NCBI RefSeq assembly: GCF_028548455.1
Contig: NZ_JAQQLF010000032.1
Location: 1 to 36,960, forward strand
DNA: 36,960 nucleotides
Origin: Vogesella aquatica
GTDB lineage: Bacteria; Pseudomonadota; Gammaproteobacteria; Burkholderiales; Chromobacteriaceae
Reading direction: 5' to 3'
A program made the translations under genes and the position numbers. This document shows positions 34,388-36,960 of this stretch, piece by piece. Position 1 is the stretch's first letter, and every line of letters starts with the position of its first letter. The notes under the pieces are model-generated. The model had not been told where the DNA came from. It was given only the letters and a program-made list of their open reading frames with translations, and searched no databases.

Positions 34388-35305
34388 ATGAAAGCCACGC
34401 CCAGCCTGCCGCCAGACGCTCTTCTGGCTTTTGACGCCCTCGCCCGCTGCCTCAGCTTTACCGCAGCGGCCAACGATCTGGGCTGCGCCAAAAGCCGCGT
34501 CAGCCAGCTCATCAAAGAGCTGGAGCAAGAGCTGGGCACCGTGCTGGTGCTGCGTAATACCCGCCGCGTGGTACTGACCGAAAGCGGCCAGCGCCTGGCA
34601 CGCCACGCCGAAAAACTGCGCGTGCTGCTGGCGGGCATACGTACCGATATCGATGAAAGCAAAGACAAGGTAGAAGGCCCGCTGCGTATCGGCTGTTCCG
34701 CCGGCCTGGCGCAGCAACTGCTGGGCCCCTTGCTGGCCGAGCTGGCGCACGAGTTTCCCGACCTGCAAGTGCGCCTGCAAGTAGAAAACCGCGTGGTGGA
34801 CCCGGTAGTAGAAGGGCTGGATTTCTGCCTGCGTACCCGTAATGTGCACGACGACCGCCTGGTGGCGCGCCCGGTAGGCCTGGTGTGGGAAAAGCTGTAC
34901 GCCTCACCCGAGTACCTGGCCGAGCACGGCAGCCCGCATGCGCTGGACGACCTGCAGCTGCATCGCCTGATCAGCAACGCCTACTACAGCGAGCAGGGCG
35001 AAGAATGGCGGCTGGAACGCGATGACCAGCAAACCACCATCAAGCTGCGCCCGGCACTCACGGTAGACCAGTACAGCGTGGTGGCCTCGGTACTCAAGCA
35101 GCACCATGGCATCGGCCTGCTGCCCAGCTATATGGGCCAGCCACTGGTGGAAAAAGGCATTCTGGCCGAAGTACTGCCAGACTGGCGCGCCGCCGGCTGG
35201 CCGGTGTTTCTGGTGTTTGCCTACCAGCAGCCGCTGCCGCGCAAATACCAGGCCTTCATGAGCTTCATCATCCCGCGCCTGCAGGACAAGCTCGGCAGCC
35301 CATGA
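34388..35305 (+). CDS. LysR-family regulator
   Basis: The 305-aa protein has an N-terminal HTH (LLAFDALARCLSFTAAANDLGCAKSRVSQLIKELEQELG) and a CrgA/DsdC-like substrate-binding domain (EGPLRIGCSAGLAQQLLGPLLAEL). The HTH with CAKSRVSQLI is of the CrgA-like subgroup. It follows the MocR gene by 37 bp on the same strand and may be co-transcribed. The target is not evident; there is no divergent partner. Confidence 0.9.
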   Translation: MKATPSLPPDALLAFDALARCLSFTAAANDLGCAKSRVSQLIKELEQELGTVLVLRNTRRVVLTESGQRLARHAEKLRVLLAGIRTDIDESKDKVEGPLRIGCSAGLAQQLLGPLLAELAHEFPDLQVRLQVENRVVDPVVEGLDFCLRTRNVHDDRLVARPVGLVWEKLYASPEYLAEHGSPHALDDLQLHRLISNAYYSEQGEEWRLERDDQQTTIKLRPALTVDQYSVVASVLKQHHGIGLLPSYMGQPLVEKGILAEVLPDWRAAGWPVFLVFAYQQPLPRKYQAFMSFIIPRLQDKLGSP

Positions 35306-35313
35306 TTGATGCA

Positions 35314-35330
35314 GGCCAAGGTTGGCCGCA
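35314..35330. repeat. GGTTGGCCGCA motif within GGCCAAGGTTGGCC palindrome
   Basis: An exact motif copy (35320-35330) overlaps the 6-bp-arm inverted repeat GGCCAA-GG-TTGGCC (35314-35327), 9 bp after the LysR stop and before the monooxygenase gene. Confidence 0.7.
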
Positions 35331-35392
35331 AGGTGCGCTGCTACAGTAGCCGCTTTCCTGCCGGCCGCGCCGGCGTGCTATCGGGGGGTTTT

Positions 35393-36634
35393 ATGGTCGA
35401 ACATGTAGATATCTTCATCGTGGGCGGCGGCATGGTGGGTACCGCCATCGCTGCCCGGCTAGGCCACAGCGGCCTGAACATCGCCGTGCTGGAACAGCAG
35501 GCACCGCCGGCCTTCGACCCCGCCAGCCCGCCCGACCTGCGCGTATCCGCCATCAGCCCCGCCTCGCGCGCGCTGCTGGAACGCATCGGCGCCTGGCAAC
35601 ACATCGAAGCCATGCGCAGCGCCCCCTACCAGCGCATGCAGGTATGGGAAACCGAGCGCAGCGCCGGCACGCTGTTCGACGCGGGCGAAGTGGATGCGGC
35701 CAACCTGGGCCACATCATCGAAAACCGCATCGTGCAGCTGGCCTGCACCCAGGCGCTGCAACAGCACGCCAACATCCAGCTGATCTGCCCGGACAGCATC
35801 CAGCGTCTGGACATCCAGGCCGGTGGCAGCCGCATCGAGCTGGCCAGCGGCCGCAGCTTTGTCGCACGCCTGGTCATCGGCGCCGACGGCGCCAAATCGC
35901 AAGTACGTGACGCCGCCAGCATCGGCCTCAACAGCCACGAGTACCCGATGCACGCCTTCGTCGCTACCGTTGGCATCCAGGGTGGCGAGCGTGATATCAC
36001 TTGGCAGCGCTTCACCCCCAACGGCCCGCAATCGCTGCTACCGCTGCCGGGCGACTACGCCTCCCTGGTGTGGTACCACCAGCCACAGCAGGTACAACAG
36101 CTGCTGCAGCTGGACGATACCGCGCTGATCGCCGCATTTAGCCGCGAATTCCCCGACGCGCTGCCCACCCTCACCCATGTCGTCAGCCGCGGCAGCTTTG
36201 CGCTGATCCGCCGCCATGCGCAAGACTACGTGCGCGCCGGCGTGGTGCTGGCCGGCGACGCCGCCCACACCATCCACCCGCTGGCCGGCCAGGGCGTCAA
36301 CCTCGGCTTCCAGGACGCCGAGGCGCTGTGCCAGGTACTGGAACAGGCCGTACAGCAAGGCGAAGACATCGCCAGCCTGGCCGTACTGCAGCGCTACCAG
36401 CGCCAGCGCATGCTGCCCAACCATGGCATGCAACGCCTGATGGACGCCTTCTGCTACGGTTTCAGCAACGATAGCGGCCCGCTGCGCTTCGTGCGCAACC
36501 TCGGCCTGAAGCTGGCCAACCACAGCGGCCCGGTAAAGAAAGAAGTCATCCGCTACGCACTGGGCCTCAGCACACCGGATCAGCTGCTACCCACACCGCT
36601 AGCGCTGCTCAAACCACGCCTGAAACGCGCCTGA
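35393..36634 (+). CDS. UbiH/UbiF/VisC-type FAD-dependent monooxygenase (ubiquinone biosynthesis hydroxylase)
   Basis: The 413-aa flavoprotein has the N-terminal FAD site DIFIVGGGMVGTAIAARLG, the DG motif VIGADGAKSQVR and the second FAD motif GDAAHTIHPLAGQGVNLGFQDAEAL. These define the UbiH/COQ6 family, which hydroxylates the ubiquinone ring at the membrane. The C-terminus (FCYGFSNDSGPLRFVRNLGLKLANH) is also typical. Which ring position (C1, C5 or C6) cannot be told. GGGGGG precedes the ATG at 35393. A strong terminator follows. Confidence 0.9.
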   Translation: MVEHVDIFIVGGGMVGTAIAARLGHSGLNIAVLEQQAPPAFDPASPPDLRVSAISPASRALLERIGAWQHIEAMRSAPYQRMQVWETERSAGTLFDAGEVDAANLGHIIENRIVQLACTQALQQHANIQLICPDSIQRLDIQAGGSRIELASGRSFVARLVIGADGAKSQVRDAASIGLNSHEYPMHAFVATVGIQGGERDITWQRFTPNGPQSLLPLPGDYASLVWYHQPQQVQQLLQLDDTALIAAFSREFPDALPTLTHVVSRGSFALIRRHAQDYVRAGVVLAGDAAHTIHPLAGQGVNLGFQDAEALCQVLEQAVQQGEDIASLAVLQRYQRQRMLPNHGMQRLMDAFCYGFSNDSGPLRFVRNLGLKLANHSGPVKKEVIRYALGLSTPDQLLPTPLALLKPRLKRA

Positions 36635-36653
36635 CCCGCAACGTTAAAAACAA

Positions 36654-36680
36654 AAAGCCCGCGCAAGCGGGCTTTGTTTT
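36654..36680 (+). terminator. Rho-independent terminator of the monooxygenase gene
   Basis: AAAGCCCGC-GCAA-GCGGGCTTT stem (36654-36675) followed by GTTTT, 20 bases past the stop. Confidence 0.9.
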
Positions 36681-36694
36681 GATAGCGGCGTCAC

Positions 36695-36714
36695 TGCGGC
36701 CAAGGTTGGCCACA
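36695..36714. repeat. Imperfect self-paired GGTTGGCCGCA motif
   Basis: TGCGGCCAA-GG-TTGGCCACA has 9-bp arms with one mismatch. It contains the motif with one change (GGTTGGCCACA). It lies between the convergent monooxygenase gene and rRNA operon. Confidence 0.6.
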
Positions 36715-36811
36715 AGGGGAAGTCACATCGGGATGGAGTGGCCGTCGGGGCCGTAGATGGTGGGTGATGTGCCGCATGGGCAGACGTCTGTTTTCGCCGC
36801 ACCAAAGCACA

Positions 36812-36837
36812 AAGCCCAGCTCGTCTGAGCTGGGCTT
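36812..36837 (-). terminator. Terminator hairpin at the end of the rRNA operon
   Basis: Perfect 11-bp stem AAGCCCAGCTC / GAGCTGGGCTT with a 4-base loop, 12 bases downstream of the 5S 3' end on the minus strand. The following T-run is weak (TGTGCTTT). Confidence 0.75.
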
Positions 36838-36848
36838 CGGAATCGGGC

Positions 36849-36960
36849 GTCTGGCGGTGTCCTACTTTCACACAGGTATCTGCACTATCATCGGCGCTGA
36901 GGCGTTTCACGGTCCTGTTCGGAATGGGAAGGCGTGGGACCACCTCGCTATGGCCACCAG
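36849..36960 (-). rRNA. rrf: 5S ribosomal RNA (5' end at or just beyond the window edge)
   Basis: The minus strand reads CTGGTGGCCATAGCGAGGTG, then GGTCCCACGCCTTCCCATTC, CGAACAGGACCGTGAAACG, CGCCGATGATAGT and GAAAGTAGGACACCGCCAG. This is a typical betaproteobacterial 5S rRNA. About 112 bases are present and a few 5' bases may be missing. It marks the end of an rrn operon that enters from the right. Confidence 0.95.

Overview
The window looks like chromosomal DNA of a GC-rich betaproteobacterium. The 5S rRNA, the gene types and the base composition fit the Neisseriales (Chromobacteriaceae; a Vogesella- or Chromobacterium-like organism is my guess, not proven). The first ~6.9 kb is clearly poorer in GC and is an accessory island. 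The rest is ordinary chromosome that ends in the tail of an rRNA operon on the minus strand.

Region 1 (1-3.2 kb): the 3' end of a Tn7/Tn5053-like transposition module. It holds the last codons of an upstream gene (probably the DDE transposase), a TnsC/TniB-type AAA+ ATPase, and a TniQ/TnsD-type target selector with a long C-terminal part. These are followed by a repeat-rich non-coding stretch that resembles a transposon end. Region 2 (3.2-8.2 kb): cargo of defence type on the minus strand. It includes a large ABC-type ATPase with an unusual P-loop, bracketed by two copies of a ~57-bp repeat, and then a two-gene McrA-like modification-dependent restriction pair (head + DUF3883 protein, then HNH nuclease).

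Region 3 (8.3-20.5 kb): a LysE exporter divergent from an Lrp-type regulator; a repeat array; a divergent class A penicillin-binding protein; a GcvA-like LysR regulator divergent from an amine oxidase and a PotF-like binding protein; and a second LysR regulator divergent from a transaminase / omega-amidase-like / amino-acid-binding-protein operon. Region 4 (20.6-29.1 kb): an ABC-F protein, a two-gene phosphorelay operon (MHYT-PAS hybrid kinase plus HD-GYP response regulator), and an EamA transporter divergent from another Lrp-type regulator. Region 5 (29.1-36.96 kb): a CBS-domain protein, an aminopeptidase P, a BenE-type transporter divergent from a MocR regulator, a LysR regulator, a UbiH-type monooxygenase, and 5S rRNA.

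The strongest unexplained signal is an 11-mer, GGTTGGCCGCA. I count at least 18 exact copies on the two strands, about 8 of them in the small non-coding fraction, often directly after stop codons or as inverted pairs. It is absent from the first 7.3 kb. It behaves like the DNA uptake sequences of Neisseriaceae but has a different sequence.
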